The notes beneath the pieces were generated by a model. The model ran no database searches, was not told the DNA's origin, and saw nothing but the letters and a program-made list of their open reading frames with translations. Made by a program: the position numbers and the translations under genes. Positions 44,400 through 53,472 of a stretch of DNA of 64,000 nt are shown in pieces. Position 1 is the stretch's first letter. Each line of letters opens with the position of its first letter. Source of the stretch: JAEUIV01 sp033763795 (lineage in GTDB: Bacteria > Planctomycetota > Phycisphaerae > Phycisphaerales > UBA1924); the NCBI GenBank assembly GCA_033763795.1, contig JANRJV010000061.1, positions 1 to 64,000 on the forward strand, in the 5' to 3' direction.

Positions 44400-45389
44400 T
44401 CAAGGCTGCGCGGCAGGGCGGGCCCAGGCGGGGATGTCGGATTCCGGATAGCCGCCCGCGGCCAGCGTGTCGTAGATCTCCTGGAAGCGCTCGGCCGAGA
44501 ACTCCTCGAGCACCGCACCGCTCCAGATCTTGCGCACCACGCCGTCCTGCACGATGAAGACCGTCGGCGTTTCCCAGGCGAAGGGCTCGATCCCGATCTG
44601 CTTCTCCATGTCGGGGATCGAGAACTCGCGGATCTGGAGGACCGGATCGCCCGTCTCCGCGAGCTCTTCGCGCTTGAAGTTGATCAGAGGCTTCATCGCT
44701 TCGCAGATGTGGCACGTGGGGTCGAACGCACAGACCATCCATGCGGGCCCGCCCGCCGGCTGCTCGCGGATGTCGCGGAGCGGCTCGGCTTCGAAGAGCC
44801 TCTGCACGGCGGTCTTGCCCTCGTGCTTCTGCGCCGTCTCGGCGCGACGGGGAGGCGTGGTTGCGTCCGCGGCGACCCATCCGCTCCAGCCGAACAACCC
44901 GGAAGCGACCAGAACCGCGGCGGCGACCGGCTTCGGACCCTTGAGAGCGACGGCCATCGCCACCGAAGCGAGGGCGATCACGACATCCAGCGCGAACATG
45001 AAGTATTTGGGGAACTCGACGAGCCCGCCCGCGCACCCGCACGCCTCGCCGTGCCAGCTCTTGAAAGCCGAGAATCCGGCGAGCGCCGCGAAGAAGACGG
45101 CGTTCAGAAGCCACGCCCACCAGCGGCGGTGCAGCGCCAAAGCCGCGATCAATACGAGGACTTCGAACCCCGCGATCCCCTTGTCCAGGACGCCGTCGCG
45201 AAGGACCCAGTCAGTCCCCTCGACGCGGATTTCCTTGAGATTCGGGTAGAAGCCCTTGCCGATCGCCGTGAACGCCAGAAGCCCGGCGATCGCGACCGCG
45301 AAGACGGTCGAGGCCGCCCGCGCGGCTTTGCTGGGGGCGGAATGCTGCGGCTGTCGGGGCGGCTCGGCGCTGGTTGAGGGGGGGTTCAT
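44400..45389 (-). CDS. MauE/DoxX-like membrane protein with thioredoxin-like domain
   Basis: A 329-residue protein. Residues ~20-180 form four or five membrane helices with GIAGFEVLVLIAALALHRRWWAWLLNAVFFAALAGFSAFKSWHG and a C-G-C-A-G motif (EACGCAGG), as in MauE/DoxX-like proteins. Residues ~200-325 form a thioredoxin-like fold with the redox pair C-H-I-C (DPTCHICEAMKP) and a cis-Pro-like TPTVFIV. A thiol-disulfide exchange function outside the membrane is inferred. Convergent with the polyferredoxin gene, which could supply electrons; this is speculation. Confidence 0.78.
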   Translation of the reverse strand: MNPPSTSAEPPRQPQHSAPSKAARAASTVFAVAIAGLLAFTAIGKGFYPNLKEIRVEGTDWVLRDGVLDKGIAGFEVLVLIAALALHRRWWAWLLNAVFFAALAGFSAFKSWHGEACGCAGGLVEFPKYFMFALDVVIALASVAMAVALKGPKPVAAAVLVASGLFGWSGWVAADATTPPRRAETAQKHEGKTAVQRLFEAEPLRDIREQPAGGPAWMVCAFDPTCHICEAMKPLINFKREELAETGDPVLQIREFSIPDMEKQIGIEPFAWETPTVFIVQDGVVRKIWSGAVLEEFSAERFQEIYDTLAAGGYPESDIPAWARPAAQP

Positions 45390-45551
45390 GCGATGCTTCT
45401 CGAAAAGGCGGCTCGGAGCGGGAACACCGATCCTAGATCGACCGGCGGAGCGAGAATCTGCGAACGACCGCGATTACCGGCGACGGGGCAGCGGGTTTTG
45501 AGGGAAACTCGCCCGGCATCCCGATTGTTCAGGGTTGAGCCACTCTCTCTC

Positions 45552-47174
45552 ATGAACTCCCCCACTGTTGCCATTCTGGGAGCTGCAGGATCGACCGGCT
45601 TCGGACCGGCGGACTGGATCGTGCTGATCGCGTACTTTGCGCTCCTCGTCGGGACGGGGGTGTGGCTGTCGCGGCGGGTCTCTGACGCCCGCGACTATTT
45701 CCTGGCGGGACGGGCCATGCCCGCCTGGGCCGTGTCGATCTCCGTGCTGGCGACCTCGCTCTCGGCCGCGACGTTCATCGGGGCCCCCCAGCAGTCCTAT
45801 GAGGGCGACCTGACGTATCTCTCGGCGATCCTGGGCACGATCGTGGCTTCGCTGGTGGTGTCGGTCTTCTTCATCCCCGCGTTCTACCGCCACAACGTGT
45901 CGACGGTGTATGAGCTCCTCGAGACGCGTTTCGGGACGAGCGCCCGCCGCGCCTCGAGCGGCATGTTCATGATCGGGCGCATCTTCGCGAGCGGCGCGCG
46001 GGTGTACATCGCGGCCCACGCCCTCTCGTTCATCCTCTTCGGGGACATCGCGCCGGGGCACCTGCTGATCGCGGTCGTGGCGCTGACCGCCGCGGGGATC
46101 CTCTACACGATCGCGGGCGGGATCGAGACGGTCATCTGGACCGACGTGATCCAGACGTGCGTGTTCGTCGCGGCGATCGTCGGGGCCGTGATCGTGCTGA
46201 TGAATCGGATCCCGGCGGACACGGGCGAGATCTTCCGCGCGCTCACCACGGCGGGCGACGGCGGCAAGTCGAAGCTGACGGTGGTGAGCCTGTCCACGGA
46301 CCCGGCCGTTCCCTTCACGCTCTGGACGGCGCTGACGGGTTTCACGCTCTTCAACATCGCGGCCCTGGGCACGGATCAGGACCTGGTCCAGCGGATGCTG
46401 ACCTGCCGATCGGCGGGCCGAGCCAGTTGGTCGGTCATTTCCTCTCAGCTCATCGGCGTGCCCGTCGTTCTGGTGTTCATGGTGCTGGGGCTGCTGCTCT
46501 ACGTGCTGTACCAGCGGCCTGACCTGATGGGCGCCGCGGCGACGGGCACCGAAGCCCCGCTGGGCAAGCAGGTGTTTCTCCAGTTCATCATCACGCAGAT
46601 GCCCCAGGGCATGTCGGGGCTGATGATCGCCGGCCTCTTCGCGATTGCGCTGGCGAGCTTCGATTCCGCGCTGAACGCGATGAGCTCCACCTTCGTAAGC
46701 GATTTCTACCGTCCGCGCCGGCCCGGCCTGCCCGAGGCCCACTATCTCCGCGTGGCGCGGCTGGGCGTTGTGGGATGGGGGCTCGTGCTGGGCGGCTTCG
46801 CCGCGCTGTGCGTGTGGTGGCAGCACGCCACGAGCGAGCGGACCACGCTGCTGGAGTTCGCGCTGGGGGTCATGGTGTACGCGTACACGGGGCTGCTGGC
46901 GGTCTTCCTGTGCGCCCTGCTGACCAGGCGGGGCTCGACGCGCAGCGTGCTGACGGCCCTTGCGACGGGCTTCCTCGTCACGCTCGCGCTTGAGCCGGCG
47001 GTCCTCACATGGTGGACGTCGCTGGCGGAGGCAACGCGGGCCACGCCGGGCGTTGACGACGGCTTCCGGCTGGGCGAACTGCGGCTGGCGTTCCCGTGGC
47101 GGATGGTCGTAGCCACGGGCCTGGCCCTCGTCGTCTGCCTCGCATCACCGGGAAAGGCGAACACCGCCGCCTGA
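45552..47174 (+). CDS. Sodium:solute symporter (SSS family)
   Basis: A 540-residue protein with about 13-14 membrane helices. The SSS core pattern is visible: RRVSDARDYFLAGRAMPAWAVSISVLATSLSAATFIGAPQQSYEGDLTYL, the helix-7 region TLFNIAALGTDQDLVQRMLTCRSA (GTDQ is a family hallmark) and GLMIAGLFAIALASFDSALNAMSSTFVSDFYRP. The substrate is probably a sugar or organic acid; sequence alone cannot say. ATG 45552 chosen; the 160 bp upstream separates it from the divergent thioredoxin-like gene. Confidence 0.93.
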   Translation: MNSPTVAILGAAGSTGFGPADWIVLIAYFALLVGTGVWLSRRVSDARDYFLAGRAMPAWAVSISVLATSLSAATFIGAPQQSYEGDLTYLSAILGTIVASLVVSVFFIPAFYRHNVSTVYELLETRFGTSARRASSGMFMIGRIFASGARVYIAAHALSFILFGDIAPGHLLIAVVALTAAGILYTIAGGIETVIWTDVIQTCVFVAAIVGAVIVLMNRIPADTGEIFRALTTAGDGGKSKLTVVSLSTDPAVPFTLWTALTGFTLFNIAALGTDQDLVQRMLTCRSAGRASWSVISSQLIGVPVVLVFMVLGLLLYVLYQRPDLMGAAATGTEAPLGKQVFLQFIITQMPQGMSGLMIAGLFAIALASFDSALNAMSSTFVSDFYRPRRPGLPEAHYLRVARLGVVGWGLVLGGFAALCVWWQHATSERTTLLEFALGVMVYAYTGLLAVFLCALLTRRGSTRSVLTALATGFLVTLALEPAVLTWWTSLAEATRATPGVDDGFRLGELRLAFPWRMVVATGLALVVCLASPGKANTAA

Positions 47175-47198
47175 GCGGACGTAGGCTCAGATCCCCGC

Positions 47199-48200
47199 GT
47201 GAACACTCCATCTTCCAGTCCCGCCCCCGCGCCGACGAGCGCCGCTCTGGGCATCACGCTCATCCTGACCACTCTGGTGGGATGGTCGAGCGTGCCGCTG
47301 TTCATCAAGCACTTCGCCTCGACCATCGACCTCTGGACGAGCAATGGCTGGCGGTACGGCTTCTCGGCGATCATCTGGGCCCCGACCGCGATCCTCGCGA
47401 CACTGTCGGGGAGGGCCGACGGGCGGCTGTGGAAGGCGGCGCTGACGCCCAGCTTCTTCAACGCCGCGGGGCAGACGTGCTTCGCCTGGTCGTTCTATGA
47501 GATCGACCCGGGCCTGGCGACGTTCGGGCTGCGGATGCAGATCGTGTTCGTCGCGCTGGGGGCGTATGTCCTGTTCAGCGCCGAGCGGGCGGTGATCCGC
47601 AGGCCCGGGTATCTCGCCGGCGCGCTGCTCGTGCTGGCGGGGACGCTGGGCACGCTGCTGCTTTCTCCGGGGGGCTCGTCGACGTTCGAGACCGACCACG
47701 GCCAGACGTTCGGCTTCATCCTCGCTGTCCTGGGCGGGTTCTTCTTCGCCTGCTACGCCCTCTCCGTTCGGTACTTCATGCAGGGCGTGAGCTCGATCAC
47801 CGCGTTCTCCGTCATCAGCCAGTACACGGCGCTCATCATGGTGGGGCTGATGATGCTGCTCGGGACGAAAGGCGGCGCCACTGCCTTCGATCTGCCCGCG
47901 GCGCAGCTCGGGCTGCTCCTTCTCTCGGCGATCATCGGCATCGCTCTGGGCCACGTCATGTACTACGCGGCGATCGCACGGCTGGGAGTCGCGGTGTCCT
48001 CCGGCGTGGTGCAGTTGCAGCCGGTCCTGGTCACCGCCGCGTCGTGGCCGCTCTTCGGCGAGCGGATGACGCCCACGCAACTGGCGTGCGGCGTGGTGGC
48101 GATCTTCGGCGCGGGCCTCATGCTCGCGGTGCAGCACTCGCTCTCCAAGACGCGGCGCGAAGCCCGCGAGATGGAAGAGGCGCAGGCGGAGCAGGCCTAG
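47199..48200 (+). CDS. EamA/DMT-family transporter
   Basis: A 333-residue protein with ten hydrophobic helices in two five-helix halves (ITLILTTLVGWSSVPLFIKHFAST for the first; FGFILAVLGGFFFACYALSVRYFM for the second). The end is typical (GVAVSSGVVQLQPVLVTAASWPLFGERMTPTQLACGVVAIFGAGLMLAV). The drug/metabolite exporter family is clear, the substrate unknown. Start GTG 47199, only 24 bases after the symporter stop, so probably the same transcript. Confidence 0.9.
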   Translation: MNTPSSSPAPAPTSAALGITLILTTLVGWSSVPLFIKHFASTIDLWTSNGWRYGFSAIIWAPTAILATLSGRADGRLWKAALTPSFFNAAGQTCFAWSFYEIDPGLATFGLRMQIVFVALGAYVLFSAERAVIRRPGYLAGALLVLAGTLGTLLLSPGGSSTFETDHGQTFGFILAVLGGFFFACYALSVRYFMQGVSSITAFSVISQYTALIMVGLMMLLGTKGGATAFDLPAAQLGLLLLSAIIGIALGHVMYYAAIARLGVAVSSGVVQLQPVLVTAASWPLFGERMTPTQLACGVVAIFGAGLMLAVQHSLSKTRREAREMEEAQAEQA

Positions 48201-48324
48201 CGCGCCGGTCGTGAGCGGCCGATAACGCTCCGTCGAGCTCGATGATCGGCGCGGGCGTGACGATGCCCGGCCGGATCGCCGCCCCGGCCCCAACGATCGG
48301 GGGCATCGGGCCGATACTCCTCCG

Positions 48325-49488
48325 ATGCGGCGACGGGACTCGACCACGGACGCTCGGACGGTTCGCTTTGACGCGACGCGGCTGACGGACGCGCAGCGCC
48401 GCGAGCTGCTCAAGTCGCTCGACCGCTCGGCGGGAGCCGCACGCGAGAGATCGCGGAGGGTTCATGACCGCTTTGAATATCACGAGGCCAGCGTCCCGCT
48501 GACGGTGCAGCACAGCAGCGGCGCCGAGATCAACCTGTCGGTGCACGCACGCAGCCTCTCCGTGGGCGGGATCGGGTTTCTGCACGGGGGGTATCTGCAC
48601 CCGGGCACGCAGGTCCGCGTCCTGCTGAGGACCCGGCAGGGGATCGACAAGCTGGTGCTGGGGCGCGTCGCCTGCTGCCGGCACGTGGCGCGCAACATCC
48701 ACGAGATCGGCGTCCAGTTCCACGACAAGATCGACGTCGCGGACTTCTGCCAGCCCAACGCGCGGATCGTGTCCGCGGTCTCGACGGCGCTGCGCCCGCC
48801 CGAACTGACGGGGCTCGCCGCGTGCATGTGCGCCAGCAAGGCGGACCGGGCGGCGCTCTCCGCGTGGCTCAGCAGCACGGGCATGAACGTCATCGAGACG
48901 AACACGATCGGCGCCACGCTCGACCGGATCAAGCGCCTGCCCTTGGTCGTGCTGGTCGCCGACGGCCGGGCCGCGCCCGAGCTCTCCTCGTCTCAACTGG
49001 TCGGGGCCATCCGTTCGGCCGGCTTCGGGGGCGTCCTGCTCGTCGCGACGGTCGACGGCGCTCCGGCGCCCGAAGCGAACGGCGACATCCCCCGGCCCTT
49101 CCAGCTGCGGACGTTCATGGACGTGCTCGCCTCGGCGTGCAGCCCGGAGCGGGTGATCGACGATTCGCCCGTCATCAGCTCCATCGCCGCCGACCCGGGA
49201 ACGGCGCAGCTCCTCAAGGGGTACGTCGAACAGCTGGGCCTGCTGGCCTCGCAGATCGAGGGCGCGCTCGCATCGGAAGACCGGGAACGCGCCTCGCAGG
49301 CGTGCCAGACGATCCGCTCGACCGCCGTGGGCTACGGCTTCGCCGCGATCGGCGAGGCGGCTTCGAACGCGCTGCTGGCGCTGCAGGGCGTGCCAACCGT
49401 GAAGGGCGCGCTGCGGCACCTGAACCTGCTGGTCTCCCTGTGCCGGCGCGCGACGCACGAGCCGCGACCGGCCGACCGCGCCGCCTGA
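48325..49488 (+). CDS. PilZ protein with receiver-like and HPt-like regions
   Basis: A 387-residue protein. An N-terminal helix (residues 10-50) leads to a PilZ-like domain (RRVHDRFEYHEASVPLTVQH ... ARSLSVGGIGFL), where SxxGG-type residues replace a strict D-x-S-x-x-G. A REC-like alpha/beta region (~160-260, AALSAWLSSTGMNVIETNTI, LPLVVLVADG, PRPFQLRTFMDVL) follows. A helical C-terminus resembles an HPt domain (YVEQLGLLASQIEGALASEDRERASQACQTIRSTAVGYGF), in which the phosphorylatable His is replaced by Cys/Thr. Probably a non-phosphorylated c-di-GMP/signalling adaptor. Confidence 0.72.
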   Translation: MRRRDSTTDARTVRFDATRLTDAQRRELLKSLDRSAGAARERSRRVHDRFEYHEASVPLTVQHSSGAEINLSVHARSLSVGGIGFLHGGYLHPGTQVRVLLRTRQGIDKLVLGRVACCRHVARNIHEIGVQFHDKIDVADFCQPNARIVSAVSTALRPPELTGLAACMCASKADRAALSAWLSSTGMNVIETNTIGATLDRIKRLPLVVLVADGRAAPELSSSQLVGAIRSAGFGGVLLVATVDGAPAPEANGDIPRPFQLRTFMDVLASACSPERVIDDSPVISSIAADPGTAQLLKGYVEQLGLLASQIEGALASEDRERASQACQTIRSTAVGYGFAAIGEAASNALLALQGVPTVKGALRHLNLLVSLCRRATHEPRPADRAA

Positions 49489-49499
49489 CGCCGCGGCGG

Positions 49500-50600
49500 T
49501 CAGGCGCCCGCGGAGCCGCCGTCCACCGAGAGCCCAACGAAGCGGCGCTTGCGGATGTGCTCGTTTCCGAGCTGGCCACAGGCCGCCATGGTCTCGCGGC
49601 CCTTGGTCCGGCGCCGCTTGCAGAACTGGCCCGCCGCTTCGAGTCTCGCGAGAAACGCCGCGACCTCGTCCTCGGTCGGCGCCCGCCAGGGCGAGCTGCG
49701 CCGCGGGTTGTAGGGGATCACGTTCACGCAGCAGCGCACGCCCGCCAGGCGAGCGGCGAGTTCTTCCGCGTGACCCGGGAGGTCGTTGACGCCCGGGATC
49801 AGCACGTACTCCATGCAGATGGCGCCGCTCTTGCGCCGGGGCCAGTCGCGGAGCATCTCGATCAGCGGGCCCAGGGGCATCGCCCGGTTGATCGGCATGA
49901 TCATGCTCCGCACCTCGTCGTTTGGCGCGTTGATCGACACCGCGAGGTTGAGCTGCCGCCACCCCGGACGAGTGACGGCTTCGCGCAGAGCCGCCAGGCC
50001 GTCGAGCCGTCCCACCGTCGAGACGGTGATGCGACTCATCCCGATCCCCGGGCCGCGGTGATCGGTGAGGACGGCGATCGCCCGCAGCACGTTGTCCAGA
50101 TTGTCCAAAGGCTCGCCCATTCCCATGAAGACGATGTTGCGGATGGGTCGGCCCAGTGCGTGCCGGGCCGCGAACCACTGAGCCACGATCTCCGACGGGT
50201 CGAGCGAGCGCATGAGGCCCATCTGCGCCGTTTCGCAGAAGGCGCAGCCCATGGCGCAGCCCACCTGGCTCGAGACGCACAGCGTGAGCGTCGTCTCGTG
50301 CCGACGCTTCATGGGGATGATGACTGACTCGGTCTGCAGGGGCGCTTCGCCCTCGCTCCGGCCCGGAACCTCCAGAAGGAACTTCAGCACTTCCCCTTCA
50401 GGGCTGTCCGACCGCTGCACATGATCGGGGGATGGAAGGTGCCAGGGAAACGCGGCGTGACCTTCCCGGAACAACCGCGTGTAGCGGGCCGAGGCTTCCA
50501 GGGCCTCGCGCCCCGAGCCTCCCGCGCATGCGGCCACGTATCCCTCGTGCGTCACGGAGAACGGATGGGGCAGCGGCGCTTGGCGATGAACCTCGAGCAT
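49500..50600 (-). CDS. rlmN: RlmN/Cfr-family radical SAM 23S rRNA methyltransferase
   Basis: A 366-residue protein. The radical-SAM cluster is C115-x3-C119-x2-C122 (GCAMGCAFC), with VSSQVG in front and GMGEPLDNLDNV as the SAM-binding element. The catalytic methyl-carrying Cys is C341 in AACGQLG. These are shared by RlmN and Cfr, which methylate A2503 of 23S rRNA. The segment C-E-T-A-Q-M-G-L differs from the CSTG of proteobacterial RlmN, so it belongs to a divergent subclade. Divergent from uppS. Confidence 0.87.
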   Translation of the reverse strand: MLEVHRQAPLPHPFSVTHEGYVAACAGGSGREALEASARYTRLFREGHAAFPWHLPSPDHVQRSDSPEGEVLKFLLEVPGRSEGEAPLQTESVIIPMKRRHETTLTLCVSSQVGCAMGCAFCETAQMGLMRSLDPSEIVAQWFAARHALGRPIRNIVFMGMGEPLDNLDNVLRAIAVLTDHRGPGIGMSRITVSTVGRLDGLAALREAVTRPGWRQLNLAVSINAPNDEVRSMIMPINRAMPLGPLIEMLRDWPRRKSGAICMEYVLIPGVNDLPGHAEELAARLAGVRCCVNVIPYNPRRSSPWRAPTEDEVAAFLARLEAAGQFCKRRRTKGRETMAACGQLGNEHIRKRRFVGLSVDGGSAGA

Positions 50601-50702
50601 GGATGGTCAGTACGCAAGGGGGGACCGAACGGAGAAAAGGGTACGCTCCTCCTCCGGCCGGTGGCTCCGGGATCGCTGTCCGCCTCTCCCGAGCTTCACA
50701 TC

Positions 50703-51608
50703 ATGACGACCGCGACACTGCCATCTCTTCCCGACCAGCCGGTCACCCCGCTCCATGAGATCACGGACCAGCAGACCCGCGCGGTCGTCGAGCGCATGCG
50801 CCGGGTGAGCCCCAAGGCGGACCCGACGGCCCGGATTCCGGACGTCCCGCCGGGGCGAGTCCCCCGCCACGTCGCCATCATCATGGACGGCAACGGGCGC
50901 TGGGCCCGCGACCGTGGATTCCCCCGAGCGTTCGGCCACCGGAACGGTGCGGCGGCGGTTCGCCGGACGCTCGACGAGGCCAGCCGCCTCGGCATCGAGT
51001 ACGTGACGCTCTTCTCGTTCTCCAGCGAGAACTGGAAGCGCCCCGCCGACGAGGTCCGCGAACTCATGCAGCTCTATCTTGCCTACATGGCCGGGGAGCG
51101 GGCGCACCTCGTGCGCGAGAACATTCGGCTGATCCAGATCGGGCGCCGCGAGGGCTTGCCCCAGGAAGCGCTCGCCGCATTGGACGAGACGGTGCGGGCG
51201 ACCAGCGGCTGCACGGGCCCCACTCTGTGCCTGGCGGTGAACTACGGGGCCCGGGCCGAGCTCGCCGACGCCGCCCGCTCGATCGCCCAGGCCGTCCGCG
51301 CCGGAACGCTCCGGCCCGAGGACGTCGACGAGCGGGCGATCGAGGCGCGCCTCGGAACCGCCGGCCTCCCCGATCCGGATCTGCTGATCCGTACGGCGGG
51401 GGAGATGCGCATCAGCAACTTTCTGCTCTGGCAGATCAGCTATGCGGAGCTCTACGTGACCGACGTCCTCTGGCCCGACTTCTCGGCGGAAGACCTCCGG
51501 CAGGCAGTGCGAGCCTACGCGGCCCGGCGGCGGCGGTTCGGAGCCCTCGACGAGAGCGTCGCGACCGACGAGCCGGCATCCTCCGCACCCGCCGCGCAGG
51601 AGCGTTGA
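50703..51608 (+). CDS. uppS: Undecaprenyl diphosphate synthase (isoprenyl transferase)
   Basis: A 301-residue cis-prenyltransferase making the lipid carrier for cell-wall/glycan precursors. Signatures are HVAIIMDGNGRWARDRG (catalytic Asp and P-loop), LFSFSSENWKRPADEV, ISNFLLWQISYAELYVTD and DLLIRTAGEMRISNFL. An extra ~45-residue N-terminus and ~20-residue tail exceed the usual ~250. First gene of a four-gene unit ending with the zinc-ribbon protein; the next start is 7 bases on. Confidence 0.94.
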   Translation: MTTATLPSLPDQPVTPLHEITDQQTRAVVERMRRVSPKADPTARIPDVPPGRVPRHVAIIMDGNGRWARDRGFPRAFGHRNGAAAVRRTLDEASRLGIEYVTLFSFSSENWKRPADEVRELMQLYLAYMAGERAHLVRENIRLIQIGRREGLPQEALAALDETVRATSGCTGPTLCLAVNYGARAELADAARSIAQAVRAGTLRPEDVDERAIEARLGTAGLPDPDLLIRTAGEMRISNFLLWQISYAELYVTDVLWPDFSAEDLRQAVRAYAARRRRFGALDESVATDEPASSAPAAQER

Positions 51609-51615
51609 GCGAATC

Positions 51616-52506
51616 ATGTTCGGCCGAGCCCGCCCCCCCGAGAGCTTCTCCGCCGCGAAGGTGCAGGCGGTTGAGGACGCGGCCCGCGCCCTAGGCATCG
51701 AGGGGCCGCGCTGGGCCCGCGACGGCGCCACGTTCACGCACCGGAACGAGCCCCGCCACTTGGACCTCGCGGAGCTCGAGGCCCGCTTCGAGAGGCCGGA
51801 CCGCCCGGTCCCGATCTCGGCGCTGGCCCTCGCCGCCGGGCTGCGGATCACTCCCGGGCCCGACGTCATCGCCGACTTTCAGCTGATGAAGCCGCTGCTC
51901 CGCCCGCGCATTCTCCACGAGCGCGAACTCTCAGGACCGCGACGCGCCATGTGCCGGCGCGACACCTTCGGCGGGATGCTGCAGGCGGTCGCCGTCGGCG
52001 GCGAATCCGCGGCCCCGCTCGTGACCTCGCAGACATTGGACCGCTGGGGCATCGATTTCGAGCCTCTGTTCGATCAGGCCTGCGCCAATCTCGCCGCGGT
52101 GCTGGGCCCGGAGCACCTGCATTCCGTGTCGGCGGCCCCGGGCGTGCTGTCGCTCCTGCACGACTGGGAGACCGTCTCCGGGGCGGCGTTCGTGCTCGAT
52201 GCGCTCTTTCCCCGAGACTTCGCGGTGAGCGGCGTGGTCTTTTCCGTGCCGCATCAGAACCTGCTCCTGGCGATGCCCGTCAGTCCCGGGGCCGGCGCGG
52301 AGGGGCTGGCCGGGCTCGTGCAGGTCATCTACATGGCGGCTGACTCCCCGGCGGAGCTGCTCTCGACCAGCGTCTTCTGGTGGCGGGACGGCGTGGCGAC
52401 CTATCTGCCGATGACAGCCGTGGAGGACGGCCGGTCCCGACGAATCCACATGGAGGCGCGGGGCCCGCTGGATGAACTGCTCCGCATCCTCGGCGCCCTC
52501 GACTGA
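51616..52506 (+). CDS. Conserved hypothetical protein in the uppS-cdsA operon
   Basis: A 296-residue soluble-looking protein without signal or membrane helices. No family is recognised. Features: a charged N-terminus, a middle with an alternating alpha/beta pattern (LVTSQTLDRWGIDFEPLFDQACANL, VLSLLHDWETVSGAAFVLD), and late beta strands (GVVFSVPHQNLLLAMPVSPGAGAEGLAGLVQVIYMAADSPAELLSTSVFWWRDG). The 'LxxWGIdxEplfdqAxaNL' element resembles DUF1444-type proteins, but this is only a hint. Sits between uppS (7-bp gap) and cdsA (25 bp). Confidence 0.72.
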   Translation: MFGRARPPESFSAAKVQAVEDAARALGIEGPRWARDGATFTHRNEPRHLDLAELEARFERPDRPVPISALALAAGLRITPGPDVIADFQLMKPLLRPRILHERELSGPRRAMCRRDTFGGMLQAVAVGGESAAPLVTSQTLDRWGIDFEPLFDQACANLAAVLGPEHLHSVSAAPGVLSLLHDWETVSGAAFVLDALFPRDFAVSGVVFSVPHQNLLLAMPVSPGAGAEGLAGLVQVIYMAADSPAELLSTSVFWWRDGVATYLPMTAVEDGRSRRIHMEARGPLDELLRILGALD

Positions 52507-52531
52507 TCGCGGCTTGTTGTAGAGTCCCGCC

Positions 52532-53407
52532 GTGCTGAAGTATCGACTGACGCTGGGCCCGCTGCTGATCCTGCTGTTTCTGGGCATCATCTGGCTCGAC
52601 GGCTGGCTTTCCGCGCGGGGCGCTCGGCCGGGGCTCGCCTTCACCGTCCTCATGCTGACCGGCGGCGTCTTCGCGGGGCGCGAGCTGGCCAAGATCTTCC
52701 GCGCCCGCGCGATCGCGACATCAGTCGTGATCAACTCCATCGCGGTCTGCGCCGGGCTCGTCGCCTCGAGCTTCACCCCCGAGGAGCTCGGGCCCGTTCC
52801 CGGATCAGCCCTGGTATGCAGCGCCGGTGCGGGCGTGATGCTCCTGGCCATGCTCTTCTATTCGCGACACCACAACGTGCAGGGGGTGGTCGCCTCGACC
52901 TCGGCCACCCTGCTCGCGTTCGTCTATGTGGGGATGTTGGGGGGCTTCCTGATCGTCCTCGTGAAGGAGTACTCCGCGTGGCTGGTCCTGGCCGTCGTGC
53001 TGATCACCAAGAGCTACGACATCGGCGCCTACTCCACGGGCCGGATCTTCGGCCGCCACAAGCTCATCCCCTGGCTCAGCCCGGGCAAGACGTGGGAGGG
53101 CCTCGTGGGGGGCGTGGCGTTCGCCTCGCTTGTCGGGGCGGCCACCGCCCTGGTCTTCGGGACGAAGATCCCCGGCGTTCCCCCGTTCAGCTGGTGGCAA
53201 GGAGCGCTGGTCGGGGCCGTTTTCGGCCTCGTCGGTCAGGCCGGGGATCTGGTCGCCAGCCTTCTCAAGCGTGACGCGGGCATCAAGGACTATTCGCGGG
53301 CGATTCCCGGCTTCGGCGGCATCATGGACGTGGTGGATTCGCCGCTCCTGGTCGCGCCGGTGGCCTTCTGGATGCTCCGGGCTTTGGGGACGGCGGGAGG
53401 CGGGTGA
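52532..53407 (+). CDS. cdsA: Phosphatidate cytidylyltransferase
   Basis: A 291-residue polytopic membrane enzyme making CDP-diacylglycerol from phosphatidate and CTP. It carries the CdsA signature near the C-terminus: LLKRDAGIKDYSRAIPGFGGIMDVVDS, with the conserved K-R-x4-K-D and D-x2-D-S acidic residues. ITKSYDIGAYSTGRIFGRHKLIPWLSPGKTWEG is the second hallmark. Start is GTG 52532. It commonly follows uppS in bacteria; here a hypothetical gene intervenes. Confidence 0.94.
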   Translation: MLKYRLTLGPLLILLFLGIIWLDGWLSARGARPGLAFTVLMLTGGVFAGRELAKIFRARAIATSVVINSIAVCAGLVASSFTPEELGPVPGSALVCSAGAGVMLLAMLFYSRHHNVQGVVASTSATLLAFVYVGMLGGFLIVLVKEYSAWLVLAVVLITKSYDIGAYSTGRIFGRHKLIPWLSPGKTWEGLVGGVAFASLVGAATALVFGTKIPGVPPFSWWQGALVGAVFGLVGQAGDLVASLLKRDAGIKDYSRAIPGFGGIMDVVDSPLLVAPVAFWMLRALGTAGGG

Positions 53408-53472
53408 AGCCCTCCCTGCGTGGACCCGCGATCCGTGATACACTTCATGAACGGCTTCCGCCGGAGATCGGA

